64,000 bases of DNA from Caenorhabditis remanei. Lineage: Eukaryota > Nematoda > Chromadorea > Rhabditida > Rhabditidae. This document shows, in pieces, positions 53,701 through 64,000 of this stretch. The notes under the pieces are model-generated. The model did no database searches and was not told the DNA's origin. It worked only from the letters and a program-made list of their open reading frames with translations. The translations under genes were made by a program, and so were the position numbers. The stretch lies in NCBI RefSeq assembly GCF_010183535.1, contig NC_071328.1, positions 12,710,001 to 12,774,000 on the forward strand. Reading direction: 5' to 3'. Within the stretch, counting starts at the first letter, position 1. Each line of letters opens with the position of its first letter.

Positions 53701-56700
53701 CTCCGTAGCATCTGAAGAGACCTTGGAGCAACGAGAAGTGAACTGCACTTAACTTTCCTTCTCTTCATCTTCCTTCTCGACGGAGAAAAGTTCACGGAAA
53801 CGAGTCATGAATTTGTCATCTTGGAATGTTTCCACAATATACTTCTCAACTTCGTGGAACTCATCATAGCTCCTGTCGATAGCCTTCTGCTCTTTCAATG
53901 GAGCGTATGTTCTCAGTTTTGCAGGCCACGTGTAGGATCCCCAGTTTTGTTTGCAACAGAACTGGAATGCATCCCATTCTTCATTAGTTTTCGGTAACTT
54001 CTCTTCTTCGTACATCATGCAACGGTTGTCCGTTCGGAAGCCATATGGAATAGGATGTTTGGCGCCAACCGAAGTGTTTGGTGCCTTGTATGGAATTAAA
54101 TATTCTCGCTTGACTGCTTTCGGTTTTGTCATCTTCAACCATGAAGCAACAGCCTCAGCTGCGAATCTTCTGGTCTTGACTCGATCGTTAATAAGTAGCC
54201 GTACAAACATCTTTACAACATTATCCGGAAGAGGGCAGTCCCGCCGAATTTGCATTGACAGCATCGAATAAGACATATCAAGATGACGCCAGTGAAGAGT
54301 TGGGTCATTAGCAAGAGAAAATAGTTGTTCGATCAACGAGAAGTAGTTAGACTTTGACTTCTCGAAATTTTCCGTAAGCAAATCTCTGTATTTGGCGATT
54401 TCCACTTTCGTTGGACCACGGAGCATTTCGGCGTTGTGCAAGGGAGATCCTTCATCAGCGGCTTTCAACAGCTTCCAGGCAGCTTCCACGTTTTTCGGTT
54501 CCCACTCGTATTTCAGACGATAACTCTCATAGTCATCGACGATCGTGTTCTGAGCCGTTTCGAGAAGAGCAATGATCGATGGCTTCTCGCTGTGCTGAAC
54601 TTTGACAAGCGCAGGCCACATTTTCAACTGTTGTTCGAATCCCTTACGAAGAATCAACGACTGCTCCTGGCCATCAATAAGCAAGTGTAGAGCTCCTTTT
54701 AGTTGCTCATGGGTCACGTCATTTCCAGGTTCCAAAAATGAAAGAATATCAATAACGATTTGCTTGTATGAGTATGGATGCTCTATGAGATTGCCGAGAA
54801 GAACGGCCTGGGCTTTAGCACGGTTCTGAAAAAAACTGAAATTTCAAAGAGCTTGAAAAGTTTAAAGGCGTATTGTGGTCTATTGTGATGTTATCATATT
54901 ATAATGTATGAGTTTCGGCGAGTTCATTTTCACACTTCAAGAATTTTTTTTAGTTTGGTGCTCAACCCGTTGAGAGCGAGCGCTGGAAAGTTTGGTCAGT
55001 GTAATGGCTAAAGAAAAATTAAAGCGGTGGCATTTCGACTTTGGATGCTGTGATTTTTTGAATTTTGACGGTATTTTCGAGCATTTTTGTTGTTTTCTTT
55101 CAATAAATTCGATAGAATACGATAAATATTGATTTAAAAAAACACTAAAAACAATCGAATATAACGGCCGAAATAGCAGCATACTGAAAAAAAGCCGTAG
55201 TGAAACTTCCAGAACTTTCTCACTGACCAAACTTTCCGCAGCGGGATGTGCATCGAATTAAAAAATTTTTGAAGTATGAAAATGAATACGCCGAAATGCA
55301 TACATTATGATATGAAAATTTCATAACAGACCACAGTATGCATTTAAATAACTCACCTCACTGTATGTACTTGTGGCTACTTTTAATAACGTATCCTGTA
55401 GAAGCTTGTGGTGTTCGTTATAATGCCATCCTTGCGTGTGAGCAACACGCTTTTGATGCAATAACATGATGTACTCCTCCACAATCGTCTCGATATTACT
55501 ACGATCTCCAGCCAACTTGTCGCAGAGCATTGTTTTGGTGACACGATAACTAGTTGATGACGTGTCGCACAATTCTTTGGTGTAACCACGATTGAGTGGC
55601 AAACTTTTGAGAATTGAAACCGCTTCTTGAAGGGATTTTACGTCATCCGGATTGTGATCTAGAAGCCAATTGATCAAGTCAATTGTGCATTCAAGGATTA
55701 TCTGTCGCACATTTTTTCCATCAATTGAGATTTCGGGTGTTCCCTTTGGTTTCACAATTGTCATCATTTCGTCTTCGGGGGAAATAATGTGCGAGTCGGC
55801 TAGTGGCATGATCTTTCCCTCGAAAAGAGGCAAAGAGAAGCATGGCCCAAGGAGTGCACTTCTGATTAGGTAAAGGTGATGAAGCATTTCTTTTTTGGAT
55901 ATTCCGATAGGAGTTTTCAGTGCATTAATTGTTGGTATCAACCATTTTCTCAGAAGTTCTGTTGATCGGTCAATAGATTCTTGAGTGGGAATGATCCACT
56001 CTGGATTCCAGTTCTTCTTATCAATGGGAGCTGCCCAATGTCTGATAGCCAAGAATTGATCTGTTGGAAGATCATACATTTTCCGCCGCTCGATAAGAGA
56101 ATTGATTTGAATGGATGTCAATTGACTTAGAAGGTTTTCGAGAACGTTGAGCGCCTTTTCAGTAGCAGTAGTACACTTCTTGTCGGGCATTACAAGATCC
56201 ATGAGAGTTTCAACCATGTTCCAGTTATCCAAAAGAAGCTTTGGATGCACTTTGATAATTCTAGATGAAATCGAGATCCACCAGAGAGTTCCAAACTCAA
56301 CTTTCTCATCCGTATAGAACTCAGCTGCAATAAAGAGATGATGAAGAATATACAAATCAGTAAAACTCACGAGTAATACATCCCTGTAACTTGGAGATAA
56401 CAAGTTTGAAGAATTTCTGGAAGACGATGTCGGGATGGAACTGGCACGCCACTTGAATCATATCTCCAATCACTTCGTTGGCAACTCGACTATCGAATAC
56501 ATGCTCACATGCGAAATTGTACAACTTGTTAACAGCAATATTGAACAACTCTGTGCTACTGTTTCTGCAGATTCCTCTGAAGACTGATAAGGTCCCTCGG
56601 TGGAAGATCTTATCCTCAATGTTATTTACAGTTTTTGCAGAGATTGATCCATGTGTGCTGGTTGTACTAGCTGTTTGACCAACAGCTATCAACATGTCAA

Positions 56701-59458
56701 ACATTCGATCCATAAGCATAGAGATGAGCGAATCAAAGCTAGCCGTCGCTGAACAAAGATCTTTTTCGTCCTCGCTGAGATTGCATCGAACATGAACTGC
56801 TTCTGAGCAATCAACGATTGGAATCATATTCACAATAACTGTGATGATTTGATATGTGACCTGGCACTTGCTAATATCATTACAATCGAGGTAGCAAGGT
56901 AGCAACGAATTGAGTATCGTAATAACATGAATTCGATAAGTTTTCCCGTTTTCATCCGGCTCATCGTTCACTAGTGGAATCAAAACACCGAGAAGAGTTT
57001 CGAGAGTTTGAAGTAGACGATGTGGTTCGACCAACGTTTCAAGTGCCGGATAGACCATTTCAAGAACGACTGGAAGGATGATCTTGGGACATAACAGACA
57101 TGCAGATCTGAATGCAGGGCTGACGAGTTTCTTGCATGTTTTGGTGAACGCGATGAGCTTGAGACTTGGCAGTAGCATGTTGACCAGCTCGTCGAGATGC
57201 TCTTGTGTCAGTCGCATTTCATCGGGAATCTGAAACACAATTGAAATTTATTCGCATACATTCTTCAAAGCTACAGTACCGTCCTTCAAAAGTATATTAA
57301 ACTTTGGTTTTTTCAGTTAAAAATGTCCAAATTTGAGAGTGTGTCATGGTAATACTAATTGTCCCATCAAGAAGATTTTTTATGAATTATACAAGTCAAA
57401 AATAGACCTTCAGTTTTGTAGTTAACAACATTTTTGTACAATCACTCGCTAAAGAGTTATAGTCATTTTAAGACGAGGGCTCAAAAATCGCACTATTTTA
57501 CACTAAAACTGGTCGATTTGAGGAGAAATTGCTCTGTCATTACGTAACTTGCGTACAAAAAAGTTGTCAACTACAAAAATGAAGTTCTACTTTTGGTCTG
57601 TTTGATTTCATAAAAAGTTATTTTGTGGGACAGTTAGTTTTACCATAACACTCTCAAAGGTATGCATTTTCAACTCAAAAAGGTAAAACTTAATACACTT
57701 TTGAGCGGTACTGTACATTCTTCACTGTTATACCTTCGTCAATGTTCTGGATTTTTCAGATCGTTCTCTTTTTAACCGAAGGAGTGTGTTCGAAAGCAGT
57801 TTGGAGAGAAGAACCATAATGCGTTTTGTATGGAGTCCATTGTTCGACGGGTGCAAGAATGATTCGACTTGATTGAACAAATCACGCAGGTGACTCATCA
57901 ACTTTTCGTGTGATTTTGTTCCCATCATGAAAACTAGCCAGATGGATCCGTATTTCAGATTGAAAATTTGGCAGAGTGCAGTGACATGTCCAAGGCGTAA
58001 AGATCTCAGAAGGCGACTGAAAATGAGATCCAGCTTGTCCGTCCAGTCAATGTGACCGGGACATTCGACAGATAGTCTTGCGAACATTTTGGTGGCTTTT
58101 GTCTCAAAAAATGAATTATTCGTGATTTGTTCATACCAATACCATGCTTCATCGAACCAAATAGCAGATCCATGTGAGAGCTGCTTCTCTACTGGTAAAG
58201 ATGTGCACAGAAACAAATCCATCAGTTTCCAATATCGAAGGCACGATTCATCATCCCAAATGCACATGAACGGTCTGACTTCATCGAGGAGTTCTTGAAC
58301 TGATTCATCTGAGAAGTAGGGGCGAGCGTAGACTATCAGTGTGTGCAAATCTGTTCGGAATCCGACTGGCATCAGAAACAGGCCATCGTCCTCGAGATTC
58401 TTGAACGTAACTTCAACATAGAGCTCCATCAATGGTCGCCACTCGATAACCAAATCTTCGCGAGTCAGAAAATCCTTTTTACAAAGTAGAGTGCACAATC
58501 TGCGCATCGCGATTTTCACATTCCGGAAAAGTGCTCCTTTTTTAAGAAGCGGAAGGAAGATGCGAATCAGTTGGATGTGCTCTTCTTTTGAAAACCGACG
58601 GCCATAAAAGTCGATGTACCTGTCGAGCTCCATCGTCCAATGCCAAAATCCAGTTTCAGCATCGTTCAGGAGAATCGATTCTGCGAGTCCCTTTTTAATC
58701 ATTTGGAAGTGCCGGTTGGCTTGCTCTTCGAGTTCTGCACGATATGGTAGCTTCTTGAGTTGCCAAATCTCCTCCGAGAAGTGTTTCTTGGCAGCGTCTT
58801 CTATTTCCAGACATTCTTCTGAAGAATACAAATAGGAGTATTGAAGTTTAACACGAAAAATAATTTAGAGTACCGTCAAAAAGGTTGTAATCTTTGGCCC
58901 TTTTCAGTTGAAATCGGCCAACTTCGAGAGTGTGGCATGGTAATACTGATAGTCCCATAAAGTAAATTATGTATAAACTATACAGAACAATGGTAGAACT
59001 TTATTTTTGTAGTGTACAACTTTTTTGTACAGACACTCCCTAGAGATTTACATCTAAACAGAATAATTTCTCTCTCAAATCGACCAAATTCAATGTAAAA
59101 TAGTGAAATTTTTGAGCTGTCGTCTCAAAAAAGTTGCCAACTACAAAAATAAAGCTCTACCTTTTTTCTGCATAATTCATAAAAACTCTACTTGATGAAA
59201 CAATCAGTGATACCGTAACACCCTTTCAAAGTTGGCCATTTTCAACTGAAAAAGGCAAAAGTTTACAACCTTTTGGACGGTACTGTACCATCACTATGAA
59301 CACTCTCCAGTTCCGTGTCGAGGTCTTCCATGTCGGTGTCTTCCTCCAGATCCTCGGTGTCGGTGTCTGACTCAGACGACGAGATGTCATCTTCCGAATC
59401 GCTCTTAAAATGAGTGGTTCTAGCCCTTTATTCTCTCTATCCGCTTCCGACTCACCAT
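50710..59458 (-). CDS. PSME4: Proteasome activator PA200/Blm10 homologue (PSME4), nine exons
   Basis: Exons (minus strand, 5' to 3'): 59456-59458 (ATG alone), 59289-59403, 57734-58818, 56371-57229, 55357-56324, 53241-54825, 51821-52431, 50892-51175, 50710-50844. All junctions fit GT/AG and phases agree, giving about 1,881 residues, close to human PA200. PA200 is a HEAT-repeat solenoid that caps the 20S proteasome and opens its gate. Family blocks recognised include [38 protein letters not shown] and [20 protein letters not shown]. The C-terminus SPNYYV gives the HbYX-type tail that docks into the 20S alpha pockets. The N-terminus is a Ser/Asp/Glu stretch ([20 protein letters not shown]). The frame breaks in the sixth exon at the T3 run 53,754-53,756 (one base short); this is probably a sequence error in so conserved a gene. 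The long introns hold MITEs. Confidence 0.93.
51237..51796. mobile_element. GC-rich hAT-like MITE, copy 5, in a PSME4 intron
   Basis: Ends CAAACTTGTCATGGGCCGGG and GGCCGCGCCGAAATTTGACAAG; flanks GTTTTCAG and GTTTTGTG (6 of 8). The interior carries an extra palindromic patch (51,413-51,580) of ATCGATAATCATGATT-like units, probably a second nested insertion. Confidence 0.65.
52447..53201. mobile_element. Mariner-like MITE in a PSME4 intron
   Basis: Ends CAGTTCCGCTCAAAAGTGTA and its reverse complement ending GAGCGGTACTG, flanked by TA. It is 755 bp, the longest simple family member here, with an interior different from the others. Confidence 0.75.
54868..55341. mobile_element. Long-inverted-repeat element in a PSME4 intron
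   Basis: Outer arms GCGTATTGTGGTCTATTGTG and TCATATTATAATGTATG recur inverted at the right end (CATACATTATGATATGA, then CAGACCACAGTATGC). An inner pair GGAAAGTTTGGTCAGTG is also inverted near 55,215. No coding frame. Confidence 0.7.
57274..57713. mobile_element. Mariner-like MITE in a PSME4 intron
   Basis: Ends CAGTACCGTCCTTCAAAAGT and its counterpart CTTTTGAGCGGTACTG, flanked by TA. The interior arms (CATGGTAATACTAATTGTCCC and reverse) match the 58,868 and 62,312 copies. Confidence 0.85.
58868..59285. mobile_element. Mariner-like MITE abutting a PSME4 splice donor
   Basis: Same family as 57,274. Its right end lies three bases from exon 2, so the donor GTACAG of the intron (59,283-59,288) is partly made of MITE sequence. 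Confidence 0.8.
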
Positions 59459-59850
59459 TTTTATTCTGCTCGAAAAATATCAGCTACAGTATATAAAAAA
59501 ATTACTAGATTACAAAATGTAGTTAGGAAGGGCGCCCTGAACTCGAGAGGAGAAGTACTTCAAATATTTATCGGCCCCGTGTAGTGAGCAAAATGTTAGC
59601 TTAATATGTTTACCATTAACAAACATGTGCTTTTGTGTGTACCGATTTCACTCAGTGTTCCTCAAATTAAATCATTTGATTTGAGTTTTACTTATCGGAG
59701 TAAATGCGTTTGTTTTCTAATTTCTCGATTTTCAGAGCTTAGTTCAGGTATTATTGAGTGTTTATCATTTAAAAATTATATTTTCCAGATTAAAACCAGA
59801 ATTGTTCCGTATCAAAAATATAATTGAACTGATATAATCCCCCCGGTATA
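59459..59850. other. PSME4 upstream region
   Basis: The only sequence where a PSME4 promoter can lie. No motif recognised beyond a TTTTTCG-rich leader; open frame 59,606-59,827 is not supported. Confidence 0.35.
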
Positions 59851-60518
59851 CAGTACCGGCCCCAAAAAAGTATCATATTTTGCCTTCTTCAGTTGAAAAT
59901 AACCATACTTGTCAAGGGCCGGGCCGGGCTTTTTTTTCAAAACTTCAGGCCCGGCCCGGCCCGGCCCCTCAGGCCCGAGTAAAGGTGGACTAAGTTCAAC
60001 TTTGATTTTTTCATAGAATAATGTATGTGTGTCTGAATTCATTTTCATATCGAAAGAAAATTTTCAAAAAATTTTTTTCAAGTTTTATAACATAATTACT
60101 TTCGCCATTTTTTTATTGTTTTCTTCCACGGCTACAGAAATGCCCAAACTGTTTCGCCGCTTGATCTCTGCGGGGTTTCGACCGAATTTTTATATTCTTT
60201 CGATATGGAAATGAACTCACGGAAACACACAGATTATTCTGGGAAAAAATCAGATTTGACCATAGTACACCTTCAAGTTTTTTATTGCCGGAGGCGTCTC
60301 GCAAAAAAATTCAGTCAATCTTTCGAAAAATATACTAAATCATCGTGAAAAAATTATAAAAAACGAGTAAATTGGGAAATTTTTCCTCATGAAAAATTGA
60401 ATTTTTGGGAAAAATTTGAAAAATTTTCTCAAAAATCCCATATCCCTGAAAAGAGGGGCCTGAGGGGCCGGGCCCGGGCCGAAGCTTTTCAGGCCCGGCC
60501 TTTTTTTTGACCGCTCAT
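59851..60518. mobile_element. Mariner-like MITE end interrupted by GC-rich hAT-like MITE copy 4
   Basis: CAGTACCGG..AAAAAGTATCAT (59,851 on, preceded by TA) is the left end of the mariner-like family; at 59,904 it is cut by CATACTTGTCAAGGGCCGGG, copy 4 of the hAT-like MITE, whose interior resembles copy 1. The right end near 60,518 is degenerate and the other mariner end was not found. Confidence 0.65.
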
Positions 60519-61136
60519 AAAATTTTACACTTTTTTTTTGGAGTGTGTCGCGGAATTAATAGGTCTTAATTCACGACCTTCAATAACCAGCCTAACAACT
60601 CTATGGCGTCTGTTAGATTCACAAATATCTAACCAAAATGGCTATACGAAATGGTTCGACAATAAATTCAATACGTGTTACGTAACCTTCCCGAGGAAAT
60701 GCTCAACAACTCTCGTCGACTACTTGCGTGCCCTGACCTCTGATTGTGCTGACCCCAAGATAACGATCGCCCTCGATTCGCTGCATATAAGGAAACGGAA
60801 TCAACGGGAAACTTGGCTCTACTCTTGTTCAACACTCTCTTTCAACACTCTCACCTCCGCTCTACTTCAAATAACTCGATTTTTCTTTTTTATTCAATTT
60901 TTCTCTTTTCCTCGCAGGTTTTCTATCAAAACACAGACAAATGATTTATATTAAAAAATTTCATCAAAAAGTTAGAAAATTAATTGTTTTTTAAAACATC
61001 CGTTTTTTTAAAAAAAGGAATCACAAAGAATTTTGAAAAAGTGGTTGGAGTGGATAAACTGTACTGTCAGTGAACGTTGCGATGTTTTATGTTATACCTT
61101 TATATAAACAAAGCGAGAAATGCAATAAAAACATAA
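60519..61136. other. Gene-less stretch with a TATA-bearing coding-like patch
   Basis: 60,540-60,850 is unusually GC-balanced for the region, contains TATAAGG at ~60,788 and repeated CTTTCAACACTCTC; it could be a degenerate solo LTR or gene fragment. Frame 60,538-60,954 has no family features. Not assigned. Confidence 0.25.
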
Positions 61137-61601
61137 ATGTGCATGTTTAGATTAAAAACTTCTTTTTTTCTCGTCTCCTTGAATTCTTATTATTTCTATT
61201 CCCGACTGCCTTCTGTATGGCTGGGTCGTCTTGATTTTTATGGAATTATTGATTTGTTGGATTTTGTGGCTTTTGGTAGAAGAAAGGTGAGTCAATATTT
61301 CCTTTTTTTGACAGTTCCTGTAAATTCAGTGAATTCAGTGCACCTGGTTCAAAATAAATTTATTATAGATACCCATCCCCTCAATTTATGTTGGTTTAAC
61401 AGTAAATATGGGTTAAACTCGAGTCGAGGTGAACTAGGGTGCTTGAATTCAAATCAACGATACGTTGCATACCGTCGATGACAACATATATCCCTCAAAA
61501 AGAGTATGTGTATTCGGCCCAATGTAAGTGAGACTAATTGTGGCCCAATTAAAATTCTTTTTTTTTAGCGAGGAGGTCGCGTTGTTCGAGTTGGAGCCTA
61601 A
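61137..61601 (+). CDS. Candidate small secreted peptide precursor (two exons)
   Basis: Exon 1 is 61,137-61,286 and exon 2 is 61,569-61,601, with a GTGAGT donor, TTTTTTTTAG acceptor and phase 0: 60 residues. A TATATAAA box lies about 30 bases before the ATG and TTAATAAA about 40 bases after the stop. Residues ~5-20 (RLKTSFFLVSLNSYYF) could be a signal sequence. The splice junction completes FVAFG-RRKR, a C-terminal Phe followed by Gly and a polybasic site, as in amidated neuropeptide precursors; a second Gly-Arg lies earlier (SVWLGR). No known neuropeptide family was recognised and there is only one such site, so chance cannot be excluded. Confidence 0.4.
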
Positions 61602-61878
61602 AGAGAGCCAAGAAAAAAACCTGAACATTAGTATTAATAAATTTCAAAATGGGGTCTATTTTGGGTGTGTCTGCATATGTGTCCCCTTATATCATTAGTA
61701 TGTTTGTGTACAATTTTTTTTCACAATTATAATAAAGTGGATTTTCGCAGTTCCCAAATTGTTTAACACAGCCTGTAACGGATTTCCGTATAAATTAGAC
61801 AGTGGTGTTACCGTATATTATTGAGGACTTTCTAGAACTGAGTCGATCTAAAAAAGAAAATCTGGCTAGTAAAAATCT
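61602..61878. other. Short intergenic stretch
   Basis: Holds the polyadenylation signal of the plus-strand candidate gene near 61,639. The minus-strand gene's AATAAA lies at its own stop (about 61,876-61,881). Confidence 0.3.
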
Positions 61879-63785
61879 TTATTTCAGAAAATTGAATAAA
61901 TCCAAAATTCTTGCATATCCTCTATTGTGGTCCACACAGCGGTTACACATTTTCAGAATCATTCGACTTTCTTCAACGTCCAGACCATATTTCCTGCACA
62001 ACACTTCATCACAGCTACATCCAGCTTCCCTTTTGATTTGTCAAGAACTTTGAGCAGGGCATCTGAAAATCAAGATGATTAAAAAACGTTTCATACAGAA
62101 AGCAATTACTGACTCACATCTATTTCCTAAATAGCAAAAAGTTGTTACAATAAAACAGCTAAACGATCTGGAGACACCCTAAAGTTATTTGATATATTGA
62201 CTGCCCTAAAATACGAATTTATTCTAATGTTGTCTACTTCTGCACTAGAAAATTCCAAGCACAAATAATAAGTCTAAAAGCGTGAGAACTCTCTGCCGAC
62301 TAAATGATGTACAGTACCGCTCAAAAATATATCAAGTTGTGTTTTTCTCAGTTGAAAATGCCCAACTTTGAAAGGGTGTTACGGTATTACTGATTGTCCC
62401 ACAAATCAAATATTTAATGTGTCATATAGTACAAAGGTAGATCTTTATTTTTGTAGTTGGCCATTATTTTGTACGGACACTACCTAGAGAGTTATAGTCA
62501 TTTTAAGGCGACACCTCTAAAATTGCACTGTAAGGACTGACCATGCAAAAAAAGTTGTCAACTTCAAAAATATAGCTCTACTTTTGGTCTGTATCATAGT
62601 TGTACAAAATGCCATTTTCCGAAAAACCGGAATCCGGAATCCGGAACCGGAATCAAATTTTTCATTTTCCGGAATCCGGAATCCGGAACCGGAATGAAGT
62701 TTTTCAAATACCGGAATCCGAAATCCGGAACCGGAATCAAAATTTTAATTTTCCGGAATCCGGAATCCGGAACCGGAATGACAAAAAAACCCGGAATTCC
62801 GGAATTTCGGAATCCGGAATCCGGAATGATTCGATAAATTTGCAAGGCCAAATCATTTTTTCGAGTTTTTTTAATTATATATAAAGTTTAAAACTACTTT
62901 CGAAGTTCAAAACCGAAAAAGAAATAATGTAGTTGTCTTTGAAACTCAAAAAAATTTTTTAATTTAAACTTCAGAATTCCGGGAAAAAAATTCAAAAAAC
63001 CGGAATCCGGAATCCGGAATCGGAATGAAAATTTTCATTTTCCGGAATCCGGAACCCGGAACCGGAATGAAAATTTTCACTTTCCGGAATCCGGAACCGG
63101 AACCGGAATGTCAAAAAAAGCCGGAATTCCGGAATCCGGAATTTCCGGAATCCGGATTCCGGACAACTATGGTCTGTATGATCCATTAAAAATTAACTTA
63201 GTGAGAAAATAATTTATACCGAAACACACTCTCAAAGTTAGGCATTTTTAACTGAAAAGGACAAAATATGATATCATTTTGGCAGGTACTGTATTTGATA
63301 TATTGACCACCCTAAAATACGACTTCATTCTAATGATGTCTATTTCAACACTAGAAAATTTCAATCCCTCATAATTGTTCTCTGTGAGAACTCTCTGCCG
63401 ACTAACTGATGTGTCAATATCAGACAAATGTTTATATAAAAACAGACACTTACCCTGCTTCCATGGGGTGCTGAATAAACTGTCGACTGTGTGGATGGTA
63501 CAGTACGGTAGGTTCCCGACGAGTCCATTAACACCCTTAAACTTTTAAAATTTGTTTCTAAAAATTTACTTGTACGTTAAACTTACGTTTTCATCTCGAA
63601 GGGCAGGGGCACTTTGTCCTCTAATTAGGTCATTTCTTACATTACCCCTTTCTTGGAGGGTAATGATAAACAACTCCTCGGCCGCGAACGTGGATGAAAT
63701 GTGAGCGGCGCGGATGAGAAGTGCTCCGATAGGAATCACCGGGCGCCCCAAGCCCCTACGGCCATTCCAACCTCTAGTGATATAT
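61879..63785 (-). CDS. Unrecognised gene, last three exons (runs off the right edge)
   Basis: Exons 63,587-63,785, 63,454-63,535 and 61,879-62,062 have GT/AG ends and matching phases (0, then 1). They read GWNGRRGLGRPVIPIGALLI, EELFIITLQERGNVRNDLI, then NGLVGNLPYCTIHTVDSLF, then DALLKVLDKSK. In the last exon the frame changes at the T4 run 62,031-62,034 and continues as a convincing Cys-rich end (GCSCDEVLCRKYGLDVEE, KMCNRCVDHNRGYARIL) to TAA at 61,879-61,881. The break fits a single lost base. The 1.4-kb last intron is nearly all transposon DNA. No family was recognised; the N-terminus is outside the window. Confidence 0.65.
62185..62309. repeat. Direct ~125-bp repeat flanking a MITE (second copy 63,293-63,415)
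   Basis: TTTGATATATTGAC, CCTAAAATACGA, TCTAATG.TGTCTA and GAGAACTCTCTGCCGACTAA occur in the same order on both sides of the 62,312-63,291 element. This is far longer than a target-site duplication, so a tandem duplication predates or accompanied the insertion. Confidence 0.75.
62312..63291. mobile_element. Mariner-like MITE hosting a nested hAT-like MITE
   Basis: Ends CAGTACCGCTCAAAAATATA and its reverse complement ending GCAGGTACTG, flanked by TA. Without the nested element (62,595-63,171) it is ~395 bp, like the 57,274 and 58,868 copies. Confidence 0.85.
62595..63171. mobile_element. hAT-like MITE of CCGGAATCCGGAA units, copy 2, nested
   Basis: Exact 8-bp flanks GTCTGTAT (62,587-62,594; 63,172-63,179). 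Ends CATAGTTGT on both strands. It has about twice as many GGAATCCGGAATCCGGAACC blocks as copy 1, so it grew by internal repeat expansion. Confidence 0.9.
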
Positions 63786-64000
63786 CTGAAAATCAGATAT
63801 TATTTTATAGTCTTTTATAAAAAACAATAGAAGTGCTAGCCTTTTTCAATCTGATATACCTAGAGACCGCAACATTTTTTTCAAACTCATTTTTTCATAA
63901 AAATTTCTATCTTGACCTGTTCTTCAGGTAAATGGAAGTACATTCCCAAAATTTTTCCCGAAAATATTCACACTCTCCGAAGTTACAGGACCTTTTAGTC

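Noticed and set aside
53237..54735. Two separate genes in place of PSME4 exon 6
   Set aside because: Both frames match consecutive parts of PA200 and meet at a T3 run; a one-base break explains them better than two genes.
59910..60500. CpG-island-like promoter in GGCCGGGCC-rich DNA
   Set aside because: The GC-rich blocks are the terminal repeats of a MITE family found five times in the window.

Overview
The window looks like a Caenorhabditis-type nematode genome. It is AT-rich, has many 45-52 nt introns with GTGAGT/GTAAGT donors and TTTTCAG acceptors, is dense in MITEs, and carries one deeply conserved animal gene, the proteasome activator PA200/PSME4. Exon structures below were read by eye from frame and splice signals; none was tested by alignment.

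Layout. (1) 1-~8,000: one end of a Maverick/Polinton virus-like transposon. It holds the major capsid protein, a basic glycine-rich core/pVI-like protein, an adenain-like protease, a penton-type minor capsid protein, a membrane glycoprotein, a tiny membrane ORF, the packaging ATPase, two small ORFs and a chromodomain integrase. DNA polymerase B is not seen and presumably lies left of the window. (2) 8.85-12.47 kb: tandem satellite array 1. (3) ~12.5-24.3 kb: segment A, with a secreted Cys-rich gene, two related membrane-protein genes and transposase fragments. (4) 24.98-31.24 kb: satellite array 2, the same family with about 27 monomers. (5) ~31.2-41.5 kb: segment B, a diverged duplicate of segment A in the same orientation. 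Each segment follows a satellite array, so the region is a large tandem duplication. (6) 41.5-44.3 kb: a decayed DNA transposon ORF. (7) 44.4-46.9 kb: a large inverted duplication holding one intact 87-residue gene and one broken copy. (8) 47.9-50.7 kb: a gene fragment and several MITEs. (9) 50.7-59.5 kb, minus strand: a complete nine-exon PA200/PSME4 gene of about 1,880 residues whose five long introns each consist largely of a MITE. (10) 59.8-64 kb: nested MITEs, a possible amidated-peptide gene and the 3' part of an unrecognised minus-strand gene that runs off the right edge.

Three themes stand out. First, the duplicated segments give empty-site comparisons: several elements are present in one copy only, which fixes their ends and target-site duplications (8 bp for a hAT-like GC-rich MITE; 6 bp for an unassigned CACAG-ended family). 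Second, single-base homopolymer differences account for nearly every frame break, including one in the conserved PSME4 gene, so many 'broken' genes here may be assembly artefacts. Third, each satellite monomer carries, on the minus strand, A-box-like and B-box-like sequences at class II tRNA spacing.
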